Source of the DNA: Flavivirga jejuensis
Lineage (GTDB): Bacteria > Bacteroidota > Bacteroidia > Flavobacteriales > Flavobacteriaceae
NCBI RefSeq assembly: GCF_030540765.1
Contig: NZ_JAUOEL010000002.1
Span: 1 to 64,000, forward strand
DNA length: 64,000 bases
Reading direction: 5' to 3'
Shown one piece after another: positions 24,601-29,741 of the stretch. Position 1 is the first letter of the stretch. The number at the start of each line of letters is the position of its first letter. Under the pieces are notes generated by a model, which saw only the letters and a program-made list of their open reading frames with translations, was not told where the DNA came from and made no database searches. The translations under genes and the position numbers were made by a program.

Positions 24601-27159
24601 AAATCCATCTGCCGCAATATGATGAATTACAAAAATAAGTATGCTCTCTTCTTTATTGATCTCAATAATGGCACATCTAAAACTAAAATCCTTAGAAAGA
24701 TTAAAAGGATTAAAAACAACTTCTTGTATCGTTTGATCAATACAAACAGGATCATGTTCGTTAAAACACCTTATTTTAAATAGTTTTTCATCTAATAATT
24801 TTTGAAACAAATTTCCATTTTCATCAGCAAACATTACTGTTTTAAACACTTCGTGTCTTGAAACCAATTGAGTCGCTACCTTTTCTAAAATATTTAGGTC
24901 TAATACTCCCGAAACTTTAATTGTCTTATAGACATGATATTCCTCACTTCCTCCTAGCTGATCAAGAAACCATAAACTTTTTTGTTGAAATGAAGCAGGA
25001 ATCTTATTCTTATATTGTTTTCTATTTATATGAGATAATGATAACTTTTCAACTTGGTTTCCTTCTTCCAATTCCAGTTCTTTCTCTACCGAGGAAATAC
25101 ACGCTCTTAATGTGGGAAACTCAAAAATAAGAGTAGGTGCAAAAGGACGATTTAAATATTCTGATAACATCCCTGATAACCTGACTCCAAATAAAGAATT
25201 AATCCCTAGTTCAGTAAATGATTTATCCAATGATACTTGATCTAAGGAAAGCTCTAATTGTTCGGCTATTATTTTTTTAAACCATTTTTCTACAGGTGTA
25301 TTGATTAATGAAACGGCTTTTTCTTCTGTAGCTTTATTACTTTTTTGAATCTTGTTGGCCTCATTACTATCCCACCGTTCCAATACTCCATCTACTGTAT
25401 TTTCTTTATAAAATGATGCCGTAGCAACACGCTGAATTTTACCACTTGATGTTTTTGGAATACGCCCTGGACTAACTAATACAATCCCGTAGACTAAAAG
25501 GTTATGTGTATAATAAACAGTATCACAGATATTTTTTACTATTATCGAAAAATCGTACTTTAGAATACTGGTTCGTTTAATTTCTTGTACGATCACCAAT
25601 TGTTGACTTCCCTTATGTGAGATACTCAAGGCTACTCCTGCATTATTTTGTAAATCCGAACTCGATTTTTGCACGGTTCTTTCTATATCCTGCGGAAAAT
25701 GATTCACTCCATTAATGATCATCATTTCTTTTAATCTTCCCGAAATATATAGATCATCATTATGTATAAATCCCATATCACCAGTACGTAAATACGGACC
25801 TTCTGTTTTTTTTCCTCCTTTAATATATGCTTGAAATACCTCTTTAGAAATAGCTTCCTTTTGCCAATAACCTTTTGCTACACTGGCGCCACTCACCCAA
25901 ACTTCTCCTATTTTATTTTCATCGCAACGTTTTTTGGTATCTGGATCAACAATTTTAACCGTTAACCCTTCTATTACAGGGCCATTGCCCATTATCCGAT
26001 GTACTTCATTAGTCTCAATAGATTTCTTAGCAATCTTAACCTCTTTATCGCTAAATGCTTTCTTGTCTAACCCTAGAATTACAGGAGCTGTATGAAACAA
26101 GCAACCACTTACTACTAAAGTAGCTTCAGCCAAACCGTACCCTGGAAATAGCGCTTCTTCCCTAAGTCCATAATCTCTATAACGTGCAATAAACTTTTCA
26201 AATGTTTCAGGACGAATCGGTTCTGATCCATTAATTGCTACTCTCCAGCTACTTAAATCTATTCCTTCTAGATCATCTTTTTGAATTTGATTTACACATA
26301 GATCATATGCAAAATTGGGTCCACAACTAATTGTTCCTTTATAATTAGAGAATGCTTGTAACCATCTGATTGGTTTTTGTACAAATGCGGTTGGAGGCAT
26401 CATAACAAGCTCAAAACCAACATAAAATGCTTGAATAATATTACCTATCAACCCCATATCATGATATATAGGCAACCATGATATCCCTACAGAATCAGGA
26501 GTGTTTTTAAAACACTTTTTAAATAATTCACTATTGTCAATCACATTCGCATGGTCTATAATAACTCCTTTAGGGTTTCCTGTTGACCCTGAAGTATATT
26601 GCAAAAAGGCAACAGTTTCTGGAATTATATCGGGGAAATCTTTTAGGATTTTCTGTTCTAACTTATCTGTCTCTAACCATTTTATTTCAGAAAAAACTTC
26701 TTTACTAGCCCATTTCTTATTCTTAATATAAACCACTTCCTCGGTCAAAACTAGCATGGCATTACAATCTTCCACTATTTTTTCAAGCCTGCCTATTCTC
26801 CGTTTTCCTTGTGGAGGAAATGCTGGTACAGCAATAACTCCCGCTAGTAAACATCCAAAAAATGCATCCATAAAATCTAAACCCGAAGGGTATAATAGTA
26901 AAACGCGATTTCCTGGCTTTACATATTCTAAAATATGAGAAGCAATAATGGTTGCTCTGTCATATAATTCTAAATAAGTACGGGAATCTGTTTCCTCTTC
27001 TCCATTTTCTAGAAATCTATAAAGGATTTTGTTTGGAGTATGTGTTACATGATGTTCTAATATCTTTACTAATGTTTTATCTTCAAATATCTCTTTTGAA
27101 ACAGATAGGTTTGTTCGTAACATATTGCGATTAGGTTGTTTTAGTTTCTTTAAAGTCAA
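6607..27159 (-). CDS. Lipopeptide NRPS, first subunit: FAAL-ACP and five modules with two epimerases (6850 aa)
   Basis: This giant synthetase starts an acylated peptide. Approximate residues: fatty acyl-AMP ligase 1-610 (YTSGSTGNPKG, WLPIYHDMGLIG); ACP 625-695 (ELGINSL); C1 715-1155 (HHIAADG); A1 1165-1645; PCP1 1655-1735 (GGDSI); E1 1750-2200 (HHLVVDGVSW); C2, DCL type, 2220-2670; A2 2690-3155; PCP2 3170-3240; C3 3255-3695; A3 3700-4205; PCP3 4220-4290; C4 4310-4745; A4 4755-5230; PCP4 5245-5320; C5 5330-5770; A5 5785-6275; PCP5 6290-6355 (GGDSI); E2 6370-6825. Specificity residues aligned to GrsA by eye are A1 DAIWLGGTFK (Val/Ile type), A2 DAWTIAAICK (Phe, identical to GrsA), A3 DFWNIGMVHK (Thr), A4 DASTVAAICK (aromatic, probably Tyr) and A5 DPSLIGEVWK (not recognised). 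Both epimerase modules carry the GGDS-type PCP usual for E partners. In E2 the first His of the HHxxxDG motif is Asn (NHLIIDGVSW); the second His remains, so it is probably active. The acidic C-terminal tail (TTSDSEEIFKI) could pair with the next subunit's docking domain. Confidence 0.97.
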   Translation of the reverse strand: MTLKKLKQPNRNMLRTNLSVSKEIFEDKTLVKILEHHVTHTPNKILYRFLENGEEETDSRTYLELYDRATIIASHILEYVKPGNRVLLLYPSGLDFMDAFFGCLLAGVIAVPAFPPQGKRRIGRLEKIVEDCNAMLVLTEEVVYIKNKKWASKEVFSEIKWLETDKLEQKILKDFPDIIPETVAFLQYTSGSTGNPKGVIIDHANVIDNSELFKKCFKNTPDSVGISWLPIYHDMGLIGNIIQAFYVGFELVMMPPTAFVQKPIRWLQAFSNYKGTISCGPNFAYDLCVNQIQKDDLEGIDLSSWRVAINGSEPIRPETFEKFIARYRDYGLREEALFPGYGLAEATLVVSGCLFHTAPVILGLDKKAFSDKEVKIAKKSIETNEVHRIMGNGPVIEGLTVKIVDPDTKKRCDENKIGEVWVSGASVAKGYWQKEAISKEVFQAYIKGGKKTEGPYLRTGDMGFIHNDDLYISGRLKEMMIINGVNHFPQDIERTVQKSSSDLQNNAGVALSISHKGSQQLVIVQEIKRTSILKYDFSIIVKNICDTVYYTHNLLVYGIVLVSPGRIPKTSSGKIQRVATASFYKENTVDGVLERWDSNEANKIQKSNKATEEKAVSLINTPVEKWFKKIIAEQLELSLDQVSLDKSFTELGINSLFGVRLSGMLSEYLNRPFAPTLIFEFPTLRACISSVEKELELEEGNQVEKLSLSHINRKQYKNKIPASFQQKSLWFLDQLGGSEEYHVYKTIKVSGVLDLNILEKVATQLVSRHEVFKTVMFADENGNLFQKLLDEKLFKIRCFNEHDPVCIDQTIQEVVFNPFNLSKDFSFRCAIIEINKEESILIFVIHHIAADGFSEAILLNDFTRLYNAYSKGNEPELIPLQIQYSEYAIWQKNYLKGTFLSNILDYWEERLRGVLPLNLPYDFSSPYPIERKGKTLVFTLDKTLKASLKELAKEEGVTLFMTLLSVFKVLLFRYCGQSDICVGTPIANRHQYELEKLIGYFVNMLAMRNELDSKATFKEVLYQIKQTSLDAYKNQSAPFEEVVKRVAPRRETGISPIYQVIFALQESFDLKKMNLGGLDCVPYQIANATCKYDITCIVDEKGDGLSMILEYDTNRFREETMQRMVLHYENLLHSVIENRDQFITALSMLSGTETQQVLHEFNNTIVAYPKEKTVGSLFIEQAMSTPNAIAVIGDQYNLSYKKLDEVSNQLANYLLNSCDVVSGDFIGITLDRTEWLIVSMLAILKIGAVYVPIDPKYPEARKHYIAKDSNCKLTINTTIIENFKTIKETCSAIFSAPIYASESLAYVLYTSGSTGNPKGVMITHKSIVRLSKSCDYVSLNTDTVWLSTGSISFDATTIEFWGTLLNGGKLIITDTYKLLNTTYLKSTIQKNNVNTLWMTASWFHQVAEEDGTVFDNISNLLVGGDKVLFKYTNKIFREYPNIVIINGYGPTENTTFSTTYTITDIEEKDVPIGKPINNSQAYVFDETLTSLQPIGIIGELCVGGDGLAKGYLNEEALTREKFIPNPFVKGAQMYRTGDLVRWLPDGNLEFVGRKDDQVKIRGYRVELGEIENVLSSVTGIINCCVLAKQDITTNKRLVGYIVKEDVILEKEEIQQQLALELADYMIPKLWVVLDEMPLTKNGKTDRNALPDPEMSQLTTKEYVSPKNEKQKHLVGIWKQLLSVIQIGIHDNFFELGGDSIITIQVVSRMKRLGYLLQPKDVFEYQTIEELSEVVTLEKGQIEGEQGVLEGICDLLPIQTWYFEDIYVAKEHFNQSLFLTIDKSVEDSHLLAAVQALIQYHDALRFQYKKEKNNWKQEYRASQGEITVHDFQFAVSEEELSELITDCYDRCQKKLSDTEDGVFKVILIKTPITQEKNRVLLVAHHLVVDGVSWRILMEDLGVLLDALHQGIKMDLGVKGSSFRQWVEVMKQYANSDVLLTQLPYWQKVISDFKPLNPDSTSIISQQKDVDTYHSVLGTKHTVSLLKEVHNCYGTEIEDILLSCLGLTISKWTKRDTVIIGLEGHGRENLSRTIDTTNTVGWFTSLYPVSLSVPQEISLGNLIKSVKEQLRNIPDKGMGYGALRYLNHSEQIREKLIGKHWDIVFNYLGQLDTIFKSSNKFGQAGDRIGEAEVGRNTPFHNSLVINSSITAGALVISWEYSRLEFNQSSIVELAAAYQQTLEMLIEHCCDDKEKEMTPSDFGLEKELTYTEFDAFTSILKNKKIAIQSIYKLSPLQEGMLFHGLYDTIAGSYIVQLGLHFKKEVKVDIVRSSWNYLIKNHSILRTGFFYKELSVPVQLVESEVQIPITELDVSSYTDEEQEKMIASFLKEDREVGFEFDTFPLIRITLIKTAPTSQRMIFTNHHILLDGWSMSVLIQEFIEAYTSLLKGEILPDRKEDLYEDYIQYITNKNTSQEEAFWKTYIKELSTPTVLPFTKGIVSGNKSNGNYEESILSIDTVLTKAILSYAKSNHLTANTIFQGVWAMLLSRYTSEKEVAYGVTVSGRPTDLEDSEQRVGLYINTIPLCTSLNADDEILEWLIALQLNHTACREYQYTSLATIQRLSQIKGDLFDTVFVFENYPISEALKKADDLLEIDTIQVKEQTNYPLAIAVTLDKKMFNMKFIHNTSIINESIVKQIQGHFIEVLKQLVQLPVSTTFRDISIVTSKEKRILLEDYNDTIIKEDEEENVVSLFKKQVEKKPNATAIVHEGKVLTYQELDEQSNQLANYLITECGVEEENFVGVMLGRSEWLIISFLAILKSGGTYIPIDPNYPEDRIKYIENDSQCKITIEDTLLLDFRNKKEEYSKNCDSLSIYPQMLAYIIYTSGSTGQPKGVMITHRGIVNTIMSQVRLFNQETTIHCLQFANQSFDASIWEILIALFSGSSLFIIGESIKKDIRLFVEFIKANRITWATLPPAYLKLLNIEELEGIDTLITAGEEAPILKAKEFAEVGNYSNAYGPTETSICATVFNGEIHDNISIGKPIANTRIYILTEDLHLQPQGIIGELCVAGIGVAKGYLNKESLTKEKFVTDPFSSGWPMYRTGDLARWLPDGNIEFVGRKDDQVKIRGHRIELGEIECALAKMATVNSCCVIAKSDEQGTKYLVGYLVIEGKFDRKKIQEELKNTLPGYMVPRIWSVLNTMPITSNGKIDKTKLPNEVDITRSLLEYVAPRNKIEEQLVQIWELLLTVKKVGIHDDFFDLGGHSLLATRLVSIIRQEIKVEISIRDVFSYTVLSELALFISANSLKELMPPIIPIKDKEHIPLSFSQERLWFLDQMKGSTAYHMPLVFRFEGAIDKQVVEACFKEIVSRHEILRTVIETEEGIGYQKVISEREWSMEHLVLETHELEKELAEFTARPFDLQKDYMLRMCLYEVGVDSWVLVGVFHHIASDGWSNTVFIREFITIYENYSKGKPWGLAPLPLQYADYAVWERNYIQGEVLEKQLAYWEQQLNSVTPLSLPYDYVRPSEQSTEGASMRFSLDNKITTDLKEICKEEGVTLFMLLLSVFKILLYRYSHQDDICVGTPIANRIQKESEDLIGFFANTLALRTDFSKELTFREVLQQVKETTLVAYNHQQLPFEKVVEHVTTNRDTSMTPLFQVLFVLQNMSGQKELKTNDFEISSYDYDSTTSKFDITLMAMEEADGIFLGVEYCVDLFKEQTIRGMLLHYNELLHCMVDNIDQKVSVTSLLTPTEEHQLLHVFNKVSIAYPKDKNLLDLISYQVMLAPDAIAVTLDKEQVSYRELDNRSNQLAHYLIERGVSSNDLVGICIERSVEMIIGILGILKSGGAYVPIDPEYPEDRITYIIEDADLQLIVTTTFGSRKLKNKEHDLVLLDKDKEHIAKEVSTLVKRKIKITDTAYVIYTSGSTGNPKGVLISHENVVRLFKNDAALFDFNKNDVWTLFHSFCFDFSVWEIFGALLFGGRLVIVPKMITKDTIAYSKLLKKEQVTVLNQTPKSFYNLQEEVLQELSDVVLRYVIFGGEALNPLKLQQWKKELPNCKLINMYGITETTVHVTYKEITGADVLKTTSTIGNAIPTLSCYILDDALQLVPIGVVGEICVSGAGLSKGYLNRKTLTNEKFVSNPFEPGERLYRSGDIGRWLADGTIEYIGRKDDQVKIRGYRIELGEIESVLSEMEAIRNCCVLAKTDSEGIAFLLGYVVVNNDFEKEEIKENLRKRLPEYMIPELWVFLDEMPLTSNGKINKKKLPNPDNARRSSKEYVAADNPTQKQLVAIWEEILEVDKIGIYDNFFELGGHSLLATRLVSLIRKRMKTELAIRDIFSRPTIIELGKYLINASKSIMPVIKSRSSNEKLPLSFSQERLWFIDQLEGSLNYHMPVSLYLEGALDIVALEGALKMIVSRHEILRTVINEEDGIGYQVVRATENWSLKKVTVEDHELLENQISEFIATPFDLSNDYMLRMCLFQLESESFELVGVLHHIASDGWSNSILVNELKTIYKALKRNQEIVLLPLPIQYADYAIWQRTYIDGIVLEQQLQYWQNQLQGIIPLMLPFDYLRPSLQSKQGANFSFLLDEELSTALNDFAKEEGVTLFMVLLSVFKVLLYRYSGQEDICVGTPIANRTQKETENLIGFFVNTLVLRSDLRGNPSFRMLLEKVKATTLEAYDYQLAPFEKVVDRVIESRDMSMSPLFQVLFVLQNTPEMGEIQLEDVSVYKDEVEINSSNYDLTLLVEEKGSRIVLDITYCSDLFTERTIKRIANHYKKLVSACIARPEVGIANASMLSETEEEDLLIASNNIQTVSSQETLVSLFAKQLTKTPNEVAVVFGEQEWTFFELDNISNKIANYLVSEYGITTEDFVGVKLERSNWLIGILLAIQKLGAVYIPIDPEYPKERIAYIEKDSNCSIVIDTEFLKKYDQISNHIHTNIPKIEVKKHMLSYVIYTSGSTGKPKGVMIEHEGIVNTIVSQITAFHILEKEACLQFANQSFDASISEIFVSLLAGAKLVIIEEAYKSDKDYFVDFIKKHSISWATIPPAFLEIIAIDDLKGIKTLVTAGEQAPLAKVKEFSKYGIYCNAYGPTETSICATIFEGEIDTNVPIGRPIHNTKVYVLSDELELQPQGIIGELCVAGKGLARGYLNQEELTAKAFVENPFVEGERMYRTGDLVRMQFNGNIEFIGRKDDQVKIRGYRIELGEIAHVIAAETYIDSCSVIVKKDKKGNSFLVSYVVATRGIEVLDIKEQLASKLPDYMIPQFWVFLDEMPITSNGKVDKKALPDFNHNEDITSLYTEARNETEEQLVAIWQELLEREKVGVIDDFFDLGGHSLLATRMVSIIRKEMLKEVTIRDIFTYPTIARLSFYISTQNKQEHFPRIVPQQREGQLPLSFSQERLWFIDQLEGTLDYNMPVVLKLTGVLDIQFLEDALKEIVQRHEILRTVIKTEDGKGYQEVRAADTWSLDTVEALVLENQEQLIHEFVSKPFDLSQDFMLRMRLYEVDENEYILAGAFHHIATDGWSNSILIKELITLYDGYKNGKINPLTPLSIQYADYAIWQRNYIEGTVLEKQLAYWNQKLRGVSSLVLPLDFPRPAIQSTKGNSFTFSLDTELSNSLDIICKEEEVTLFMLLLAAFKILLYKYSGQKDICVGSPIANRTREESEALIGFFVNTLALRSDLSGNPSISDILQQVKENTLEAYEHQQAPFEKVVDSVVEVRDRSMSPLFQVMFVLQNTPQEAINLEGLTITNMPYEVDNSKYDITLAAIENESGILLNMTYCTDLFREDTIRQMAEHYKMLLYHLIENTKEYIGNVTMITASEKHQLLTVFNETKLDYPHQTTVLDLFYKQVENTPDAIAVVFQDTALTYIELDKKTNQLARYLQKQGVKENSLVGICIGRSLEMIVGILGILKAKGTYVPIDPDYPEDRIAYILEDAEICFVISSAIHIELWKDKKAIELTLLDTDWNKIEAESSDRIPQFLSPEYLAYIIYTSGSTGNPKGVMVTHANLTGLAFSKIAYYGSVEGMLLLPSFVFDPSVSVIFGTLLTGGRLIIPSKEAIHDASQMKKLLQQNVDLLLCVSSYYNFLLNEEVLNNTQLRGVIVGGEKLNKKVVEKHYELYRSVAMYNEYGPTECTVWASVSKVQENEVIDIGCPVSNTQIYILDEQQQLVPRGVVGELCISGVGLSNGYLNREELTKEKFVPNPFVAGKRMYRTGDLARWLPDGRIAFVGRTDDQVKIRGYRIELGEIETALLKVADIESCCVIVKEDAQETKQLVGYVVVEGEFDMKAVKQELKLSLPEYMIPVLWMPLEIMPLTSNGKIDKKALPDLDMSLSLKESYVAPRNELEKQIAIVWQELLGVSEIGVHDNFFELGGDSIITIQVVSRMSRIGYAIQPRDLFEYQTISGLTSYIASGIGEIIGEQGFLTGQSDLLPIQQWYFDEIYSEGAHFNQAVLLAISKDINEASLRKTLEVLTTHHDALRFMYEQKGAQWIQTYGDKVSVVEVVDWNTVVETEEAFCETSITVICEHYQKRLSSHKEQLFTVVLIKTPCHIHDDRLFLLANHLIIDGVSWRILLDDFGRILKKTETTQETEVDLGKKGSSYREWVQALKAYTNKNSVLAQQSYWSSMSMDYMPIPTDLKGEVSNRNDVANYKNTLDTENTTALLKEIHQSYGTEIEDILISCLVMTIHGWSGKNKVMIGLEGHGREDISDEVDVSNTIGWFTNVYPVSLIDESKGALGNLIKSIKEQLRKIPDKGLGYGALLNLHPSEEVRKRISKIQWDILFNYLGQLDNLTTNESWFDIALESCGTPIGDSIPFTNKLEINSSVTGGQLQLEWSYSEKEYKPETIKKLANQYLSNIKTIINHCKNQKNRDFTPSDYGLEKEIEITELDAFFEGETTSDSEEIFKI

Positions 27160-27364
27160 AAAAAAATCATAAAGACCAGAAATGATCTTTATATACTGTA
27201 TTACTAGTAATTATTGTAGAAATTTAGTTATCAAATAATTGGTCACCCACATGCATCAAAAAGAGAATATCCTTATTAAAAGACTCCTCTTTTAATTTCT
27301 AATACATTCTATTCGAAGAATTATTTGACTATTCTGTAAGTATATATTTTTCAATTAAATAAGT

Positions 27365-27673
27365 CTAATTTAACTTATGTACTTTTATATAAATTATAAG
27401 CTTTAATAAATGCATGCTCCAAGACCTCCAGTTATAACTATAACTAGGTTTATCTCTTTTGATTTGGGCGTCTTTTTTAATATTGTTACTTCTAAACTTA
27501 ATCTTTGCACCATAAGTGTCTTTCCATACGTCGGGAACAGTAAAATATCCCCTTTCTATCTTCCCATTATTTGGGTAAAAAGATGTTACTTTTTCAAACT
27601 GTAAATTAGGTTGTTGAGCAAAAGAGCAAATACTAAATACGGTTAAAAATAGAAATGTAAATTTATTCATCAT
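27365..27673 (-). pseudogene. Remnant of a secreted alpha/beta hydrolase (N-terminal fragment, frameshifted)
   Basis: The open frame codes for 102 residues, with a clear signal peptide (MMNKFTFLFLTVFSICSFAQ) followed by ERGYFTVPDVW. That stretch resembles the N-terminal part of secreted tripeptidyl/prolyl aminopeptidase-like alpha/beta hydrolases, where a GxxxVPxxW segment precedes the oxyanion-hole motif. After residue ~75 the reading frame becomes unlike a protein. The next frame over the same bases (about 27405-27450) reads LVIVITGGLGA, resembling the hydrolase GGxG oxyanion motif, and then stops. I infer a full hydrolase broken by a frameshift and a 3' deletion. It lies between the NRPS and the PPTase, so it may once have been a tailoring or release enzyme of the cluster. 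The alternative is a genuine short secreted protein. Confidence 0.45.
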
Positions 27674-27690
27674 TATTCTTATAAATAGTG

Positions 27691-28332
27691 TTAAAAATCG
27701 AGTTTATTTATTTTTATTTCAATGGTATCTATCTTTCTATTTAAAGCGACGTGACAACTATAATCATCCTTTATTGTTATTTCTTTTAAAAAGAAATTTT
27801 CAAAACCTACTGTTGTTTTTTTATTTCGAATTTCAAAAGATTTTAAGGGAATTGTAAATCCTTTTCCGTTAGTTTTAATAACTGCTTCTTTCTGCGACCA
27901 ATGGTAAAAAAATGAACGTATTTTATCTTTTGAATTGTTAACTGATTCCCATTCATTCTTGGTCATTTGAGATTTAAAACCTGTAATCTTAATAGGCTTA
28001 ATTTTTTCAATATCAATACCTATACTCCCTAAACGGGTTAAAGCACAAATAACTATTTTTCCTGAATGTGAAATATTAAAACTCATATCAATACTATCAA
28101 AATATGGTTTATTATAGAAGGTATATTTTAAATCGAAATCGTCAAAATTATAATTCATTTGTTCCATACCTTTAACCAGTAAAACTCTTCCTAATAAAGA
28201 TAATTGAGCATCTTGCCATCGTCTATATCTTAGTACTTTTTTTTGAAATTCAGTAGAGAACTTTGGTAAATATTTGTTGATTAAATCTTTATGATTATCC
28301 TCATTTATTAGCGTGTAAAAAATATAAATCAA
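27691..28332 (-). CDS. Sfp-type 4'-phosphopantetheinyl transferase
   Basis: The 213-residue protein has the three Sfp-family core motifs in order. FNISHSG is the substrate/CoA-binding motif near residue 85. GIDIE follows near 104, with the Mg2+-binding Asp and Glu. FYHWSQKEAVIKTNGKG is near 142, corresponding to the usual WxxKEAxxKxxGxG. Length is typical of Sfp/AcpT-like enzymes. The family transfers phosphopantetheine from CoA to the conserved Ser of carrier domains, so this protein is expected to activate the ACP and PCP domains of the adjacent synthetases. It lies in the same direction as the NRPS genes, between the type II thioesterase and the hydrolase remnant, with gaps of about 195 and 18 bp. 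No gene symbol is assigned because several Sfp-like paralogues are usual. Confidence 0.93.
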   Translation of the reverse strand: MIYIFYTLINEDNHKDLINKYLPKFSTEFQKKVLRYRRWQDAQLSLLGRVLLVKGMEQMNYNFDDFDLKYTFYNKPYFDSIDMSFNISHSGKIVICALTRLGSIGIDIEKIKPIKITGFKSQMTKNEWESVNNSKDKIRSFFYHWSQKEAVIKTNGKGFTIPLKSFEIRNKKTTVGFENFFLKEITIKDDYSCHVALNRKIDTIEIKINKLDF

Positions 28333-28527
28333 TTAAAAAGCATTAAAAGTTAAAATTAATTTCTATTATTTTTTGATTTTTAAAATCCAACGCTTTGTAT
28401 GTATTCCTTTTGATTTTACATTTAGAATTATAAATAGCGTAAGGTTATGTGAGAAACTATTTTTTAATGTAAAATTCTTATCCTATATTTTACTAAAGAT
28501 TAGTAGATCCCAAATTACATACTTGAT

Positions 28528-29238
28528 TTATATTAAGCTTTTATTTTCATGATAGCTTGTTCGGAATATCTCAACTAATTCCTTAACGTTATTGTATATA
28601 AAGAAATGATTTCCTTTTAACACGTAAGACTTAAAATTGGACTTCGTATGTTTTTTCCAATTATTTATCTTATTTATTTCTTTTTCCTCATCTCCCATTA
28701 TAGCTATTATAGGTGATTCTATAATAATATCATTAATAAGAAAATCTCCTTCTAATATCTTAAAATCTGCACGTAGAATAGGTAATACAAAATCTAATAG
28801 CTCTTCGCTTTCTAATAATTCTTTAGGAAGTCCTCCTAATTCTTTAAGCATGGTTATAAAATCATTTCTATTCAAAGATGAGCGATTTTTTTCTCTTTTT
28901 ATACCTGGCCCAGCATTACCACTTACAATCACACATTGTGAAAATTTATTATCCTTTTCCAGCATGTCTTCAATTCCTAATGCTAAAGCAGCTCCTAAAC
29001 TGTGTCCATAGATTATAAAATCTTCTCCGTTTAGTCGGTTGGAGATTTGTTTGTACATATCCTGTATTGCATCTACATAGGAAGTTATTAATTTTTCTTT
29101 AATTCTTTTACCTCTGCCTGGAAGTTCTATAGAAATCATTTCAAAATCAACAGGAAAAGGTTCTAAAAAATCGAAAGAATATATACTACCTCCTGCAAAA
29201 TGTAATAAAAATAGTTGCTTTTTCTTCATAAAAATCAT
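28528..29238 (-). CDS. Type II thioesterase (NRPS proofreading hydrolase)
   Basis: This 236-residue alpha/beta hydrolase matches the GrsT/SrfD type II thioesterase family. The N-terminal segment is LLHFAGGSIYSF (usual LFCFPYAGGS). ELPGRGKR follows, then the nucleophile elbow GHSLGAALA (Ser near residue 94), a lid segment with LGGLPKELLES, and a C-terminal GNHFF that carries the likely catalytic His. The family removes wrongly primed or stalled acyl groups from carrier domains; it is a stand-alone protein, not the release domain. It is the first biosynthetic gene after the antiterminator and runs in the same direction as the NRPS genes. An in-frame ATG at 29229 (MKKKQLF) is an equally plausible start. 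Confidence 0.92.
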   Translation of the reverse strand: MIFMKKKQLFLLHFAGGSIYSFDFLEPFPVDFEMISIELPGRGKRIKEKLITSYVDAIQDMYKQISNRLNGEDFIIYGHSLGAALALGIEDMLEKDNKFSQCVIVSGNAGPGIKREKNRSSLNRNDFITMLKELGGLPKELLESEELLDFVLPILRADFKILEGDFLINDIIIESPIIAIMGDEEKEINKINNWKKHTKSNFKSYVLKGNHFFIYNNVKELVEIFRTSYHENKSLI

Positions 29239-29482
29239 TAATTAGTTAATAAAGAATTTCTTGAAATTAACTATCCCTGTCTTTGCTGGCAGGCTGGATC
29301 GAAGCAAAGTCATAATCGTATTTCGCTAGTTTTATACCCAATCAAGTTGCTCCACAGGTTTTGACCTAAAAAAGTCAAAAACCAAAATGCTGTATTTAGT
29401 TTCCCATTTTTACTGAAACAAGTTCAGCACAAACACGGAGTGATAATTTCAACGAAAACCCTGTCTTTGCAAGCAGACTAGG

Positions 29483-29711
29483 GGCCAATGTCATTAAGTT
29501 AAGACTAAAATGTCAGTCTGAGCGCAGTCGAAGACCTTATAAACCTTAGTTTTTAAAAGCATTTCGACTGCACTACCAATGACGTAATCTTCATTTAATT
29601 GATTTTGAATTAATTACAAATAAACATCATCTACCATACTTTGTAATTTTTTTCCAAGGGCTCAATGTGAAAAAACAGAACAAATCCCCCTTAACTTAAT
29701 GACATTGAGCC
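29483..29711. repeat. MITE/REP-like element with ~21-bp terminal inverted repeats
   Basis: The arms GGCCAATGTCATTAAGTTAAG (29483-29503) and its near reverse complement (29690-29711, ending TGACATTGAGCC) enclose about 229 bp without a gene. A second imperfect palindrome lies inside: GCAGTCGAAGAC near 29523-29535 against GCATTTCGACTGC near 29568-29581. Similar interspersed repeats are common between flavobacterial genes. A further direct repeat, CCCTGTCTTTGC, occurs at 29275 and 29459. The region 29239-29741 otherwise holds no gene. Because it lies between the antiterminator and the thioesterase, the paired arms would also be present in the operon RNA. Confidence 0.6.
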
Positions 29712-29741
29712 AGAGGTAGCACCTAAGGAAATTCTTTTCGA

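Noticed and set aside
29239-29741. A small RNA gene in the spacer after the antiterminator
   Set aside because: The structure is explained by inverted-repeat arms of a MITE/REP-like element; no promoter or terminator of its own is seen.
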